A stretch of DNA of 41,508 bases. Origin: Cytophagaceae bacterium. Its GTDB lineage: Bacteria > Bacteroidota > Bacteroidia > Cytophagales > Cytophagaceae. Shown piece after piece: positions 1-8,702 of this stretch. The stretch covers positions 1 to 41,508 of the forward strand of contig JALONM010000038.1 of assembly GCA_025454925.1 (NCBI GenBank), written 5' to 3'. Below the pieces are notes generated by a model. The model was not told where the DNA came from. It worked only from the letters and a program-made list of their open reading frames with translations, and made no database searches. A program made the position numbers and the translations under genes. Each line of letters starts with the position of its first letter. The stretch's first letter is position 1.

Positions 1-2176
1 ATTCTTTTGCCTCTTTATAAAGAAAAAATTTCTCGAGAAAAATTTCGCCCAGTTGATCCTTGTATGTTTTGAGATAAGCCCTTGCTTTTTCGTCCACTAC
101 TTCCGGCAAAATGGCCGTAGTTTCTTCCTGAAGTGATTTATTGGATGGAACCTTGAGCTGATCGCCCTTTTCATTATATAAATCGGGTAATTTACCTAAG
201 GCAAGCAATTTCTTCTGTAAGTCAGGAATTCCAGGATCATTGGGATTACTGGCCCGAAGTTGTGAAAGCTGGAAAATGGTAAGGTAAATACGGCGTTCCA
301 CATCGGTGAGATGGTGATCAAATACTTCCCTTTTAGCATTAAACAAAACGGTAGTATATGCCTGTTCTTCCGATAGCCCTTTCTTTTTGTGTTGTTGCTC
401 ATCCACGGCACTCTGCACCAACCATTTTCCAAAATCTTGTTTGGCTTCTTCCAACAACTCTCCCAGGGCTTGTTCAATCAAATCCGTTTCATGCCCTTGT
501 TTCTTCTGAAAGGCAACCAGCTCCTGTTTTTTCTTTTCCGACATGCCATACAAAGACCTTACCGAACCATCGTACAGACCCATGTAAGAACAAATGGAAG
601 ATTTAATGAGTGCTATTTCTTTCTTATCATCGGCTTCCTGTTTTACACGGATGCGATGCTCCATCTCCCAGCGGTCGGCCATATTCAAGGTATCGGGGTA
701 TTGGGGCCAATCCTTGTATGGATTTTCCGGACTATAGCGACTTGCAATGGTTAACTGAATAGAAATCGGCTTTTGGAGTTCCCGTTCTTTTTCAATTTTC
801 GATATTTCGCTGCTGTAATAAATCGAATACACATTGGAACTTCCACCGAATTCTTTTATAAACTGAAATAATTCTGTGGGAATCGGGAGATGATATTCTT
901 TGGCTAATGCCTTGGCCTTTTCATATTCTTGCTGCTCATCTGGTTTGGCAATCCGATACTCATACAAACTAAATATCCCTGCCGCCTTTCGTTGCTCAGG
1001 AGTGAGCCAAGGAGTTTCCCAAACAAAGGTATTTCCTCCGCCCGCATTCATACCGTAAGCCTTGGCGGTATTCATAGCCAAATCGAAAGTCCAGGCTTGA
1101 ATATGCAAGAGCTTTTTAGAATCCTTCCAGGTAAGAATGGAGGGCATCCCATCGCCTGGCCTCCACCCATTTATTAATTTTTCTTTGATAAATAGATTCG
1201 CGACCATGGAGCCATCCGATTGAAATTCCTTTTTTACGGATTTCCAACTGCTGTGCAACTCCTCTGCTACAATTTGATACGCGGTTAATTCAGTCCATTT
1301 TTTAAGCCGATCGGCTTCTCGCTGCTGCTCTTCTTCCAAGCGTTTCTGCTCATCCGGTTGATGGTTTTCGAGCGTGGACATGGAAGTACTCAAAGGTACC
1401 TGCTCCGCTATTGCAGACTCTTCCATCACAATGGGATACGAATCCAAGGATGTTGAAGTAGTTGCCGGTGTCGTTACGGGATCTGTTTTTTTCTGGTCAT
1501 TTTCTTCCAGGTATTGTAACTCTGGAAATTTCAGTACATAGTTACGCCGAAGATCTTCTGGAATGAAATCCCACTTTTGTTTCAAAATATCTAATACAAC
1601 GGGATCAGAAATGGGGAATGTTGATTTATCCTCTTTGACTTGTCTGGCTACCACAGAGGTTCCTTGGGCTACATGCAAGAGTTCATGGGTTAACAGAGAC
1701 TTTCCCTCTTCTGTATCCAACTGAAAACTTCCCTTGGAGAAAAATATTTCCTGCTGCAAGGCAAATGCTTTCGCATCCAACAAAGAGCATAAAAAATGAG
1801 CCATCGGATCTGTGTGGATCAATACCCCCACATTCGTTTTCATTCCCAATGCTTCCATGTCTGAAACACTAAGAGGAATTCCAGAACCTTTTACCGATTG
1901 TATAAAAGCTAATAAGGAGGGATTTTGCAAGGCATTTACTATCACAGGATCGTCGACTAAGACAGATTCTCTGGCAATGGAAGTCTTTTGCTGGCGAATC
2001 CTTTCTCTTTGCTTTTGTTGAGGTTCTTTTTTCACGGACTTATCAGCACCCAGTCCAGGTTGGATCACTGGTTCAATATTGGGTTTAATAATGGGTTCAA
2101 TATTAGAAAGACTCGTCGTAAAAATCTCAGACTCTTCTTCTGTTTTTTTATTTACAACCTCAAAACCGGCGTTCAT
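1..2176 (-). CDS. DUF4157-domain protein, probable eCIS-associated factor (partial)
   Basis: The frame is open from an ATG at 2176 to the left window edge (725 codons, no stop in my frame-by-frame reading), so the C-terminus is missing. After a low-complexity N-terminal ~85 residues comes a DUF4157-like segment (about residues 90-175): a G-IPLS..D.EALG stretch, a VLIHTDPMA stretch, a DAKAFALQQEIFFSKG stretch and a metallopeptidase-like HELLHVAQG (HExxH). DUF4157 proteins are known as frequent partners or cargo of extracellular contractile injection systems. Beyond it lie a Thr/Pro-rich linker and a long Lys/Glu/Gln-rich region with Trp-containing patches that I cannot assign to a toxin or enzyme family. 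An in-frame TAA lies just upstream of the chosen ATG. It is divergent from the AAA+ ATPase at 2423. The DUF4157 call is fairly sure; the role as eCIS effector is inference. Confidence 0.75.
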   Translation of the reverse strand, partial: MNAGFEVVNKKTEEESEIFTTSLSNIEPIIKPNIEPVIQPGLGADKSVKKEPQQKQRERIRQQKTSIARESVLVDDPVIVNALQNPSLLAFIQSVKGSGIPLSVSDMEALGMKTNVGVLIHTDPMAHFLCSLLDAKAFALQQEIFFSKGSFQLDTEEGKSLLTHELLHVAQGTSVVARQVKEDKSTFPISDPVVLDILKQKWDFIPEDLRRNYVLKFPELQYLEENDQKKTDPVTTPATTSTSLDSYPIVMEESAIAEQVPLSTSMSTLENHQPDEQKRLEEEQQREADRLKKWTELTAYQIVAEELHSSWKSVKKEFQSDGSMVANLFIKEKLINGWRPGDGMPSILTWKDSKKLLHIQAWTFDLAMNTAKAYGMNAGGGNTFVWETPWLTPEQRKAAGIFSLYEYRIAKPDEQQEYEKAKALAKEYHLPIPTELFQFIKEFGGSSNVYSIYYSSEISKIEKERELQKPISIQLTIASRYSPENPYKDWPQYPDTLNMADRWEMEHRIRVKQEADDKKEIALIKSSICSYMGLYDGSVRSLYGMSEKKKQELVAFQKKQGHETDLIEQALGELLEEAKQDFGKWLVQSAVDEQQHKKKGLSEEQAYTTVLFNAKREVFDHHLTDVERRIYLTIFQLSQLRASNPNDPGIPDLQKKLLALGKLPDLYNEKGDQLKVPSNKSLQEETTAILPEVVDEKARAYLKTYKDQLGEIFLEKFFLYKEAKE

Positions 2177-2422
2177 TTCTTCGGGGCATTTCAGACCTTA
2201 TGAAGGTACAAAAACGGTTTGAATTTTAAATTAAAACTCGTGACATTCTATCCTATCGCACCTATTGAAGACATTATTTTTGTGACCGGAACGAAACAAC
2301 ATCTATACCAAATTCTGAATGCGAGTGCGTTGAATAGAACCAAGGAATTTATATGAAATAAATACTTGATTTAAAGTAAGTATGTAATCATCTTGTACGC
2401 AAGTATTCAAACTCCAAGCTCG
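2177..2422. promoter_or_regulatory. Divergent intergenic region between DUF4157 gene and AAA+ ATPase gene
   Basis: This 246-bp gap separates two divergently read genes and should hold both promoters. A TATTTTTG sequence on the plus strand at 2275-2282 fits the Bacteroidota -7 box TAnnTTTG, but no convincing -33 box is placed correctly. An inverted repeat ATACTT-N10-AAGTAT lies about 40-60 bases before the ATPase ATG. No operator can be named. Confidence 0.3.
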
Positions 2423-3805
2423 ATGCTTACCAACGTATTAATTGAATTTGAAAAACATGTCCATCAGGTATTGTCTTCTCGATTTCCGGAGATAGAAAAC
2501 AATTTGCTTGAACAATCGATTCAACAATCCAGAGCCTTATCCCTGGTGGACCTACCCGACGGGGATACCACTTTGCTGGATCAGTTGAATGAGCATGAGC
2601 GATTGATCGCCTTGCTGGCATTGTGCCGCTATGTTTCTCCGGTGCTATTGAACCGTTTTTTTACAGTTACTTGCATATATCCCAATAGCGGATTAATTGG
2701 CGGGAGAATTGACAAAGAAGCCCGTTTATTTTACCCTACGGTATTTACTGCTCTGTTCCTAATTGCCAACGGAGATACCTCCAGGCATTACCTCGACGCT
2801 GATTATTACTTTAATAAATCATCCGCACTCTTCCAACTCGGCATTTTGAAGCCTTTGGAAAACGAAGCCTTGTTTAAGGACAGCGAACTGGAATGTAGTC
2901 CGGAATTCATTTATAGAATAGCTTTAGGCAAGCAATTTTATTATAGTTTCTCTTCTGAATTCCCGGCCTCTCCTATTGTTCCTAAGGAAGACTGGAGTGA
3001 TTTGATTTTACCCTATAGTGTGCAAAGTAAAGTGGAAGAATTGAAAATGAGTATTCTTTTACACCAGCAAATTACGGAGCATCCTACCATGGGAAAGCGT
3101 TTCCGTAAAAATGTGATCGCTCTTTTTTCCGGTGAACCCGGAACAGGAAAAACACTTACCGCCGGCTTGTTAGGAAAATCACTCGGAATGCCTGTTTACC
3201 GGATTGATCTGTCTCGCATTGTATCCAAATGGGTGGGCGAAACAACTAAAAATTTACGTAATCTTCTGGATGTTGCTGAAAGTAAAAACTGGCTTTTATT
3301 TTTTGACGAAGCAGACTCTATTTTTGGAAAACGTAGCAAAGGAACTGGCGAAGCCAATGACCACTACCACAACCAGGAAATAGCCTATCTTCTGCAACGC
3401 ATGGAAGAATACAATGGCTTTGTAATCATGGCGACCAACCTGGGCATTAATATCGACGATGCTTTCAGAAGAAGGATTGAAACCGAAATCACTTTCATGC
3501 CTCCTGATAAAGATACACGAATACGTTTATGGGAAAAGGCATTTCATGACTCTGGCCTTACCTTCCGTGTGAGAGGGCCAAAGAAATTAGGTCGGTTGGA
3601 TTTGGCGGCAGGCGACTGGAGTAGCCCGGACGAAGGAATTAGTCTGGAAGAAATTGCGCACTACTGGGACCGGGTGACGGGAGCAAAAATTAATAAGGTA
3701 ATGAAACGATTGCTCATTGAATCCTTAAAACAAAATACCTCGCACTTACCAAGTGGCGTTATTGTTCAAGCGCTGGTAACGGAGTTGGGACCAAGAAAAT
3801 TATAG
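2423..3805 (+). CDS. AAA+ ATPase, eCIS-associated type
   Basis: A single AAA+ module sits in the C-terminal half of a 460-residue protein. Walker A (GEPGTGKT) is near residues 237-244, Walker B (LLFFDEAD) near 291-298, a sensor-1 Asn in VIMATN near 339, and Arg fingers in DDAFRRRIE. The N-terminal ~220 residues are helical-looking and have no recognised motif. Proteins of this plan (Afp15-like) are standard members of extracellular contractile injection system loci, where they are thought to help particle assembly or disassembly. The divergent DUF4157 gene supports that reading. The frame can be extended to a TTG at 2393, but the ATG at 2423 is the more credible start. It could instead be a stand-alone FtsH/spastin-like AAA protein; the eCIS assignment rests on the neighbour and overall plan. 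Confidence 0.75.
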   Translation: MLTNVLIEFEKHVHQVLSSRFPEIENNLLEQSIQQSRALSLVDLPDGDTTLLDQLNEHERLIALLALCRYVSPVLLNRFFTVTCIYPNSGLIGGRIDKEARLFYPTVFTALFLIANGDTSRHYLDADYYFNKSSALFQLGILKPLENEALFKDSELECSPEFIYRIALGKQFYYSFSSEFPASPIVPKEDWSDLILPYSVQSKVEELKMSILLHQQITEHPTMGKRFRKNVIALFSGEPGTGKTLTAGLLGKSLGMPVYRIDLSRIVSKWVGETTKNLRNLLDVAESKNWLLFFDEADSIFGKRSKGTGEANDHYHNQEIAYLLQRMEEYNGFVIMATNLGINIDDAFRRRIETEITFMPPDKDTRIRLWEKAFHDSGLTFRVRGPKKLGRLDLAAGDWSSPDEGISLEEIAHYWDRVTGAKINKVMKRLLIESLKQNTSHLPSGVIVQALVTELGPRKL

Positions 3806-3814
3806 CACCTTAGG

Positions 3815-3912
3815 TAAACCCGATAAATTTCTACCTCGGGATTATCCGCCATGGAGCTATGATCCACGAGCTTTCTCAATTTTGCGCTTCGCTGCTATTG
3901 TGTATAGTCGTA
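3815..3912 (-). repeat. S repeat, degenerate partial copy (A)
   Basis: This stretch matches part of the S element at 4131-4312 in the same orientation: TCGGGATTA.CCGCCATGGA.CTA.GATCCA, then TTTCTCAA..TTGCGCTTCGCT.CTATTG. It has drifted and lacks the hairpin end. It lies 10 bases after the AAA+ ATPase stop codon. Confidence 0.6.
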
Positions 3913-3979
3913 TAACGTTTTCCATGGAGAATGCTGTTGGGTATAAATGCTGTTGAAACCGCCATGTTAGTAATTACCT

Positions 3980-4094
3980 GCGTGAGGGATAGAGCGAAAA
4001 GCCCGCAGTGGCGGCGCTGCAAGCGCCATGCCACGAGGACTTGTAGCGAAAGCCCGACCCAAGTAGCGCCTTAGGCGCCGCGCAGGGGCACGCC
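3980..4094 (+). repeat. R repeat, GC-rich structured intergenic element (copy 1)
   Basis: A 115-bp GC-rich island in AT-rich surroundings starts with GCGTGAGGGATAGAG and ends with GGGGCACGCC, so its ends can pair (GCGTG/CACGC). Inside are self-complementary blocks such as GGCGCTGCAAGCGCC and GCGCCTTAGGCGC, and a core TAGCGAAAGCCCG. A second copy in the same orientation lies at 31171-31277. It contains no credible reading frame. The look is that of a REP-type or structured-RNA repeat; I recall similar GCGTGAGGGAT repeats between genes in other Bacteroidota but cannot verify that here. Confidence 0.7.
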
Positions 4095-4130
4095 ATACTG
4101 GGAGACTTATGTTTGGGTGTTGAGTTTAAC

Positions 4131-4312
4131 CCTAATTTTTCAATAGAAATTCTTCTATTGAAAAACGACTACTAAAATCAAGGGCTTCAGAAGGAATTGA
4201 ATAGAAGAAATTCTTTTCTAAGCCCGTGATTTTCTAAGTCGGGATTACCGGCCATGGATCTACGATCCATGTCCATAGTGCGCTTCGCTTCTATTGAGAA
4301 AAGCCGGTTTAA
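4131..4312 (-). repeat. S repeat, near-complete copy (B)
   Basis: This is the reference copy of a ~180-bp non-coding repeat. On the minus strand it runs from AAACCGGCTTTTCTCAATAG, through a GGATCGTAGATCC palindrome and CCATGGCCGGTAATCCCGAC, to a terminal hairpin. The hairpin is perfect: TTTTTCAATAGAA at 4136-4148, loop ATTC, complement at 4153-4165. A second stem ATGGATC/GATCCAT lies at 4254-4270. Related copies: 3815-3912, 27722-27897, 30969-31146 and a mini form at 26128-26163. No ORF is inside, so it may be a MITE-like or RNA-structured element. Confidence 0.75.
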
Positions 4313-4420
4313 GAAAAACACTGAGGTGCTTCTTTTATTCGTCTGTATGTATTTTGGGGGAGAGAGGCATTTACTTCCATCGCAAGCAGAATATTGCATT
4401 TGGGGAAATCGCTCCTTTAC

Positions 4421-5131
4421 TCACAAGCGAACTTCCGGCAATATCAATGCTACCCAACGCTGGTACATGCTGGCAGAAGGGTGTAAGCGATCGGATGCAA
4501 GCAAAGCTGGGTCTGTTTTTGCCTCGCGTGAAATGGGTGTAATATTCACGTAGGCAATGCCCATGCTATCGGTAATTTTTTTATTGACTTGGTTGTATGC
4601 ATCAATGGCTGCCGAAATCTGAACTTGATTATTGGCACCAAAAGGAGTGTATCCGTAATCGGGAATAGAGACGACGATTACCTGTTCTTTTCTTCCCTGG
4701 GCTTTTTGTACGGCGATTTGAAGTAATTTTAAAAATTCGGGCTCGTAGGATGCCACGCTGCGCCCCTGGTATTGATTGTTAACACCAATAAGTAAGGTAA
4801 CAAGGTTAAATGTATCCGGTAGCTGAGCCTGATCCACGGCATTTTTTAAATTGTCGGTTCTCCAGCCGGTGCGAGCAATAACGTTCGGGCGGGGTACCTT
4901 ATAGCCTTGCTTGCGCAGCGCTTCTGCGAGTTGCAGTGGAAAACTACCTTCCGCGGGTACTCCTTCGCCGATGGTATAAGAATCACCCAGGGCGAGGTAT
5001 TTAATTTCCTGTTGCGACACGGTAGATTCCGAAATTATATCCTTTTCTTGTTTATGATAAAAACATGAAAACAAAAGCCAGCTTAGCACCGGAATAAGGA
5101 ATAATGAACTTTTCTTCGTTCTTCTTTTCAT
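4421..5131 (-). CDS. SGNH/GDSL-family hydrolase, probable lipoprotein
   Basis: A 236-residue SGNH hydrolase. Block I is LALGDSYTIGEG (catalytic Ser), block III is LIGVNNQYQG (Asn) and block V is DRLHPS (Asp/His). Such enzymes hydrolyse ester bonds in lipids, acylated sugars or similar substrates; the substrate is unknown here. The N-terminus after the ATG at 5131 is basic and hydrophobic (PVLSWLLFSC), a probable lipoprotein signal with an atypical Phe at -2. The frame extends upstream to 5209, overlapping guaA, but that start would put 26 residues before the signal peptide, so 5131 is preferred. It lies 68 bases downstream of guaA on the same strand. Confidence 0.85.
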   Translation of the reverse strand: MKRRTKKSSLFLIPVLSWLLFSCFYHKQEKDIISESTVSQQEIKYLALGDSYTIGEGVPAEGSFPLQLAEALRKQGYKVPRPNVIARTGWRTDNLKNAVDQAQLPDTFNLVTLLIGVNNQYQGRSVASYEPEFLKLLQIAVQKAQGRKEQVIVVSIPDYGYTPFGANNQVQISAAIDAYNQVNKKITDSMGIAYVNITPISREAKTDPALLASDRLHPSASMYQRWVALILPEVRL

Positions 5132-5199
5132 ACTATTTGAAACAACGTTGTACACCAATGGTTCCGGCTGTTCCTTGCATGAAAAAGCGAATAGAGAAA

Positions 5200-6726
5200 T
5201 TATTCCCACTCAATAGTAGCGGGAGGTTTGGAGCTAATGTCGTACACCACTCTATTTACTCCTTTTACACGGTTGATAATTTCATTGGAAATATCTGCTA
5301 GGAATTCATAGGGTAAATGTACCCAATCCGCGGTCATGCCATCCATGCTGGATACAGCGCGCAAGGCTACTACATTTTCATAGGTTCGCTCATCGCCCAT
5401 CACGCCTACTGATTTTACGGGAAGGAGTATAGCTCCTGCTTGCCAAACACTGTCGTAAAGGTTTGACTTTTTGAGTCCGTTAATAAATATGGCATCTACC
5501 TCTTGCAGAATTTGTACCTTCTGAGGGGTGATATCTCCCAAGATCCGTATGGCTAATCCAGGTCCAGGAAAAGGATGACGCTTTAAAATTTTGTCATCAA
5601 TCCCTAAGGCTTTGCCGACCAAGCGCACTTCGTCTTTGAACAAAGTATTAAGCGGTTCTACCACTTTCAATTTCATTTTGTCGGGCAGTCCACCGACATT
5701 GTGATGCGACTTGATGGTTACGGAAGGACCTTTTACCGATACCGATTCGATGACGTCGGGATAAATGGTACCCTGGCCCAACCATTTCACGTCTTGGATT
5801 TTATGGGATTCCTGATCGAAAACATCGATGAACGTCTTTCCGATGGCCTTGCGTTTAGCCTCAGGTTCAGAAAGATTATGGAGGGCATCGTAGAATTGTT
5901 TTTTAGCATCAACCCCAATTACGTTTAAGCCCATGCCCTGGTAGGAAGCGAGAACTTCTTCGAACTCATTTTTTCTGAGCAAACCGTTATCTACGAAAAT
6001 GCAGGTTAAGTTGGCACCAATGGCTTTATGAATGAGCACTGCGGCCACAGAGGAATCAACACCTCCTGAAAGTCCGAGCACCACTTTATCCTGTCCGATT
6101 TTCTGTTTTAAATCAGCCACTGTGGATTCGATAAATATCGAGGAATTCCAATCCTGACGGCATCCGCAGATGTTTACAACAAAATTTTTGATGAGCGCCT
6201 TACCTTCTAAAGAGTGCGTTACTTCGGGATGGAATTGTATACCGTAGGTTTCTTCGCCTTCGATCTGATAGGCGGCACACTGCACCGTTTCGGTGCTGGC
6301 AATAATTTGAAAGGGAGCAGACAATTGACTGATGGTATCCCCGTGCGACATCCAAACCTGGGAGCCCTGACTGATTCCTGCCATTAGCTTATTGGAAGCC
6401 TGGAAGCTGGTGATGCGTGCACGCCCGTACTCGCGTATGGTGGAAGGGAGTACTTCAAAACCATTTTTGTGAGCCATGAATTGGGCTCCGTAGCAAACTC
6501 CTAAGAGTGGCCATTTTTTTCTAAACAAAGACAGATCCACTTCCGGCGCGTCTTTCTCCCTCACCGAACAAGGACTTCCCGAAAGGATAATTCCTTTTAC
6601 CTGAGCATCCAGTGCAGGAACTTTATTAAAGGGATGAATTTCGCAGTATACATTTAACTCTCTAACCCTGCGCGCAATCAACTGTGTGTACTGAGAGCCA
6701 AAATCCAGAATGATAATTTTTTCCAT
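5200..6726 (-). CDS. guaA: GMP synthase (glutamine-hydrolysing)
   Basis: A 508-residue full-length GMP synthase, converting XMP, ATP and glutamine to GMP in the cytosol. The class-I amidotransferase domain has the nucleophile Cys78 in GVCYGAQ and the His166/Glu168 pair in QFHPE. The ATP-pyrophosphatase P-loop SGGVDS is at 220-225. The C-terminal dimerisation domain ends in KPPATIEWE, the usual family ending. It is followed by the SGNH hydrolase gene. Its upstream region (6727-6906) contains hairpins that may form part of a leader. Confidence 0.98.
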   Translation of the reverse strand: MEKIIILDFGSQYTQLIARRVRELNVYCEIHPFNKVPALDAQVKGIILSGSPCSVREKDAPEVDLSLFRKKWPLLGVCYGAQFMAHKNGFEVLPSTIREYGRARITSFQASNKLMAGISQGSQVWMSHGDTISQLSAPFQIIASTETVQCAAYQIEGEETYGIQFHPEVTHSLEGKALIKNFVVNICGCRQDWNSSIFIESTVADLKQKIGQDKVVLGLSGGVDSSVAAVLIHKAIGANLTCIFVDNGLLRKNEFEEVLASYQGMGLNVIGVDAKKQFYDALHNLSEPEAKRKAIGKTFIDVFDQESHKIQDVKWLGQGTIYPDVIESVSVKGPSVTIKSHHNVGGLPDKMKLKVVEPLNTLFKDEVRLVGKALGIDDKILKRHPFPGPGLAIRILGDITPQKVQILQEVDAIFINGLKKSNLYDSVWQAGAILLPVKSVGVMGDERTYENVVALRAVSSMDGMTADWVHLPYEFLADISNEIINRVKGVNRVVYDISSKPPATIEWE

Positions 6727-6906
6727 TGAATTTCAAGTTTCATCATCTTCAGATGAGGTATCCTGAGATGATCTTTCCACTTCGATGAAGTGGGTTCATT
6801 ACTAACCATTATGAAGAAAAACAGCCACAGTGAATCACCGGGCCGATTTTTTCAGTGCGTACAAAAAGTACTGCACGGTTGCAAAAATAACAAAATATTA
6901 TTCGAT
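6727..6906 (-). promoter_or_regulatory. guaA upstream region with hairpin and possible -7 box
   Basis: On the minus strand a TATTTTTG box (plus coordinates 6882-6889) fits the Bacteroidota -7 consensus and would give a leader of roughly 150 bases. The leader holds a perfect 7-bp hairpin CCACTTC-GAT-GAAGTGG at 6778-6794 and imperfect CATC/GATG stems nearer the ATG. I do not see a purine-riboswitch core. A -33 box is not clear. Confidence 0.3.
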
Positions 6907-7335
6907 CTACATATTGAGGAAGCTTTGAGCTTCCTTCTTGAGGGTTTCTTTATCCACACCATTCTGAATACCCATGGATACTTTGCGCACCAGCACCCCT
7001 ACCACAGACTTTTTAAACCCAAGGTTCTCAGAGATTTCAATGCAAAAGTCGATTTCATTCTCTTCAATGGCTCCGTCCACCAGCATCATTTCAATAAGTT
7101 CGTACAAATGCTCAAATCGCTCGGCATCGTTGGAGGGCACTTTGTACTCGATTTTGGAACTATCTTTAATGGCGGCGTTTACTTCATCCTCCTTCATTCC
7201 AAGGCGCTTACCTACCATGTAAAGCATTTTCAGTTCAGAGTCAGCAATAACCCCATCTGCCTTGGCCAGTGCAATCAAATTTTTGAGGTTGCCACGATTT
7301 AACTTATCCTTTTTAAGCCCAAATAATGAAAACAT
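6907..7335 (-). CDS. TerB-like (tellurite resistance family fold) protein
   Basis: A 142-residue acidic helical protein with a TerB-like pattern: LIALAKADGVIADSELKMLY and MMLVDGAIEENEIDFCIEI, two acidic DG-x3-5-E helices typical of the TerB metal-binding fold. No signal peptide or membrane segment. Cytosolic. TerB domains are linked with membrane stress and chemical defence, but the exact role here is unknown. A second TerB-like segment occurs at the N-terminus of the ABC protein at 10119-13199. The coding start at 7335 (MFSLFG) is the only good one. Confidence 0.7.
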   Translation of the reverse strand: MFSLFGLKKDKLNRGNLKNLIALAKADGVIADSELKMLYMVGKRLGMKEDEVNAAIKDSSKIEYKVPSNDAERFEHLYELIEMMLVDGAIEENEIDFCIEISENLGFKKSVVGVLVRKVSMGIQNGVDKETLKKEAQSFLNM

Positions 7336-7478
7336 AGGTGTGTTCTTTTGATATGGTTTATTCCTGAATTGAACGCAAATGTAAACAAATAACTATACCA
7401 GATTGCCAACATTGTGTTTTTTTTAGCGGTTTAGCATTTGAAAGTTTTAAACGGCTGTAAAAATCGGCATATATTCAC

Positions 7479-8318
7479 TTATGAGTCTAATGTATCTAGC
7501 AATAATTTAATTTCATCTACTTTATTATTCTCCCCTAATTTCTCGAAAGATACCTGCAAATTACGCAATACGCGCACTACAATATCCTTATACGAGCATG
7601 GCTGATAAAATATATCCAGGGGTGACAGATTTAAATGAGTCAAATAATTATCAATATCCTGCTTCGTAAAAATAAGTCCTTTGTTAAATGCATTAATATA
7701 GAATTGTGTCTCTTCCGTTTTGTAGGTGAGGATGAATAGGTTTGGCAGGTTGACACCAAATACTGGAAGTTTCAGCTTCTGAGCCACCAATAGATAGATA
7801 ACGCACAAAGAAATCGGATTTCCCTTTCTGGTTTCCAATACAATATTAATCATGGAATTGGAAGGGGAGTGAAAGTTTTTAGTATTGGCGCTAAACTTTA
7901 ATTGATTGAACAGGGTGTGATTGATGGTTTTGACCTGTTCGATGGGCAGCATTTCCTCTTTGAGTTGAAGCCAAGATTCATAATAAATCTGCTCCAGATC
8001 GCTTTTTAACTTTTTATAATCGAGGTCCGGATATTGATAAGTAGCCACCAGCCACATGCCCTCCAATAGGTCGAGGCAGCCCTCCTGGTGCCAAATGCGG
8101 AGCCTGGAGAGTAACAGATCGAAATGAAGATTATGTACTAAATCCTCAATTCGTTTTTGCACGAGGGGATTAAAGTTCTTTTCCCATTCTGATTCGAGGA
8201 AAGGAATGATGCTTTCGCCCATGTTCATAATTTCCCTTTCTACATTGGAAACTACTTCCATGTCTTCATCATCGAGGAGTGATATCAGGGCTTTGATTTT
8301 ATTCTCATCCATGCTCAT
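7479..8318 (-). CDS. SirB1-like transglutaminase-fold protein
   Basis: A 279-residue protein with the SirB1/transglutaminase-core-2 signature in the middle: ETRKGNPISLCVIYLLVAQ followed by LPVFGVNLPNLFIL. The Cys in ISLC is at the place of the family's nucleophile-like residue, whereas the His expected after the P-N-F motif (usually P.HF) appears replaced by Leu, so enzyme activity is doubtful. The N-terminal ~70 residues are acidic and HEAT-like. The function of this family is not settled. Translation may start at Met1 or Met3. It follows the gene at 8334-8699 by 15 bases, so the two are probably co-transcribed. Confidence 0.75.
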   Translation of the reverse strand: MSMDENKIKALISLLDDEDMEVVSNVEREIMNMGESIIPFLESEWEKNFNPLVQKRIEDLVHNLHFDLLLSRLRIWHQEGCLDLLEGMWLVATYQYPDLDYKKLKSDLEQIYYESWLQLKEEMLPIEQVKTINHTLFNQLKFSANTKNFHSPSNSMINIVLETRKGNPISLCVIYLLVAQKLKLPVFGVNLPNLFILTYKTEETQFYINAFNKGLIFTKQDIDNYLTHLNLSPLDIFYQPCSYKDIVVRVLRNLQVSFEKLGENNKVDEIKLLLDTLDS

Positions 8319-8333
8319 AACTTTTACGAAAAA

Positions 8334-8699
8334 TTAATCTTCCGGATAAGGAATAAAAACGAAATTAGTAAAAGCTTCATCGACGACGAATAAGCAGCAA
8401 AATTCATCGGGGTTTTTATAGGCTGCTATAAAATCTTCTTCATTTTCGACCAACTTGCGTTGTTTAAATTCATCGAGGAAAGAGACAAAATAATTCCAGG
8501 AAAGTTGTGGGGCATCTTTAATGCCTATGAGCAGCTGTCCTAGGGGGATTTCAGTTTTAGCGATGGGGAATACGGGAAAAGCAGAAATGCCTCTCACCCT
8601 GATCTGGTAAGAGGCTTCTTTTAGCGTGTCGCAAACTTTAATAAAATCAGATGAAATTGAGCCCAGGTATTTCCCGTTAAGCTCAGGATCATTATTCAT
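8334..8699 (-). CDS. Conserved-looking hypothetical cytosolic protein
   Basis: A 121-residue protein without signal peptide or membrane segments. It has a hydrophobic core pattern (YQIRVRGISAFPVFPIAKT, then LGQLLIGIKDAPQLSWNYF) and an acidic tail. I do not recognise the family. It starts only 3 bases after the stop of the secreted protein gene upstream and ends 15 bases before the SirB1-like gene, so the three probably share a transcript. Confidence 0.65.
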   Translation of the reverse strand: MNNDPELNGKYLGSISSDFIKVCDTLKEASYQIRVRGISAFPVFPIAKTEIPLGQLLIGIKDAPQLSWNYFVSFLDEFKQRKLVENEEDFIAAYKNPDEFCCLFVVDEAFTNFVFIPYPED

Positions 8700-8702
8700 A
8701 TC

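Noticed and set aside
3980-4094. Transposon or IS end
   Set aside because: No transposase or target duplication is visible; the copies look like stand-alone structured repeats.
4254-4553. Plus-strand frame of 99 residues over the S repeat
   Set aside because: It runs through the repeat and antisense to the SGNH hydrolase; composition is not protein-like.
6727-6906. Purine riboswitch before guaA
   Set aside because: No conserved purine-aptamer core or loop-loop sequences could be found.
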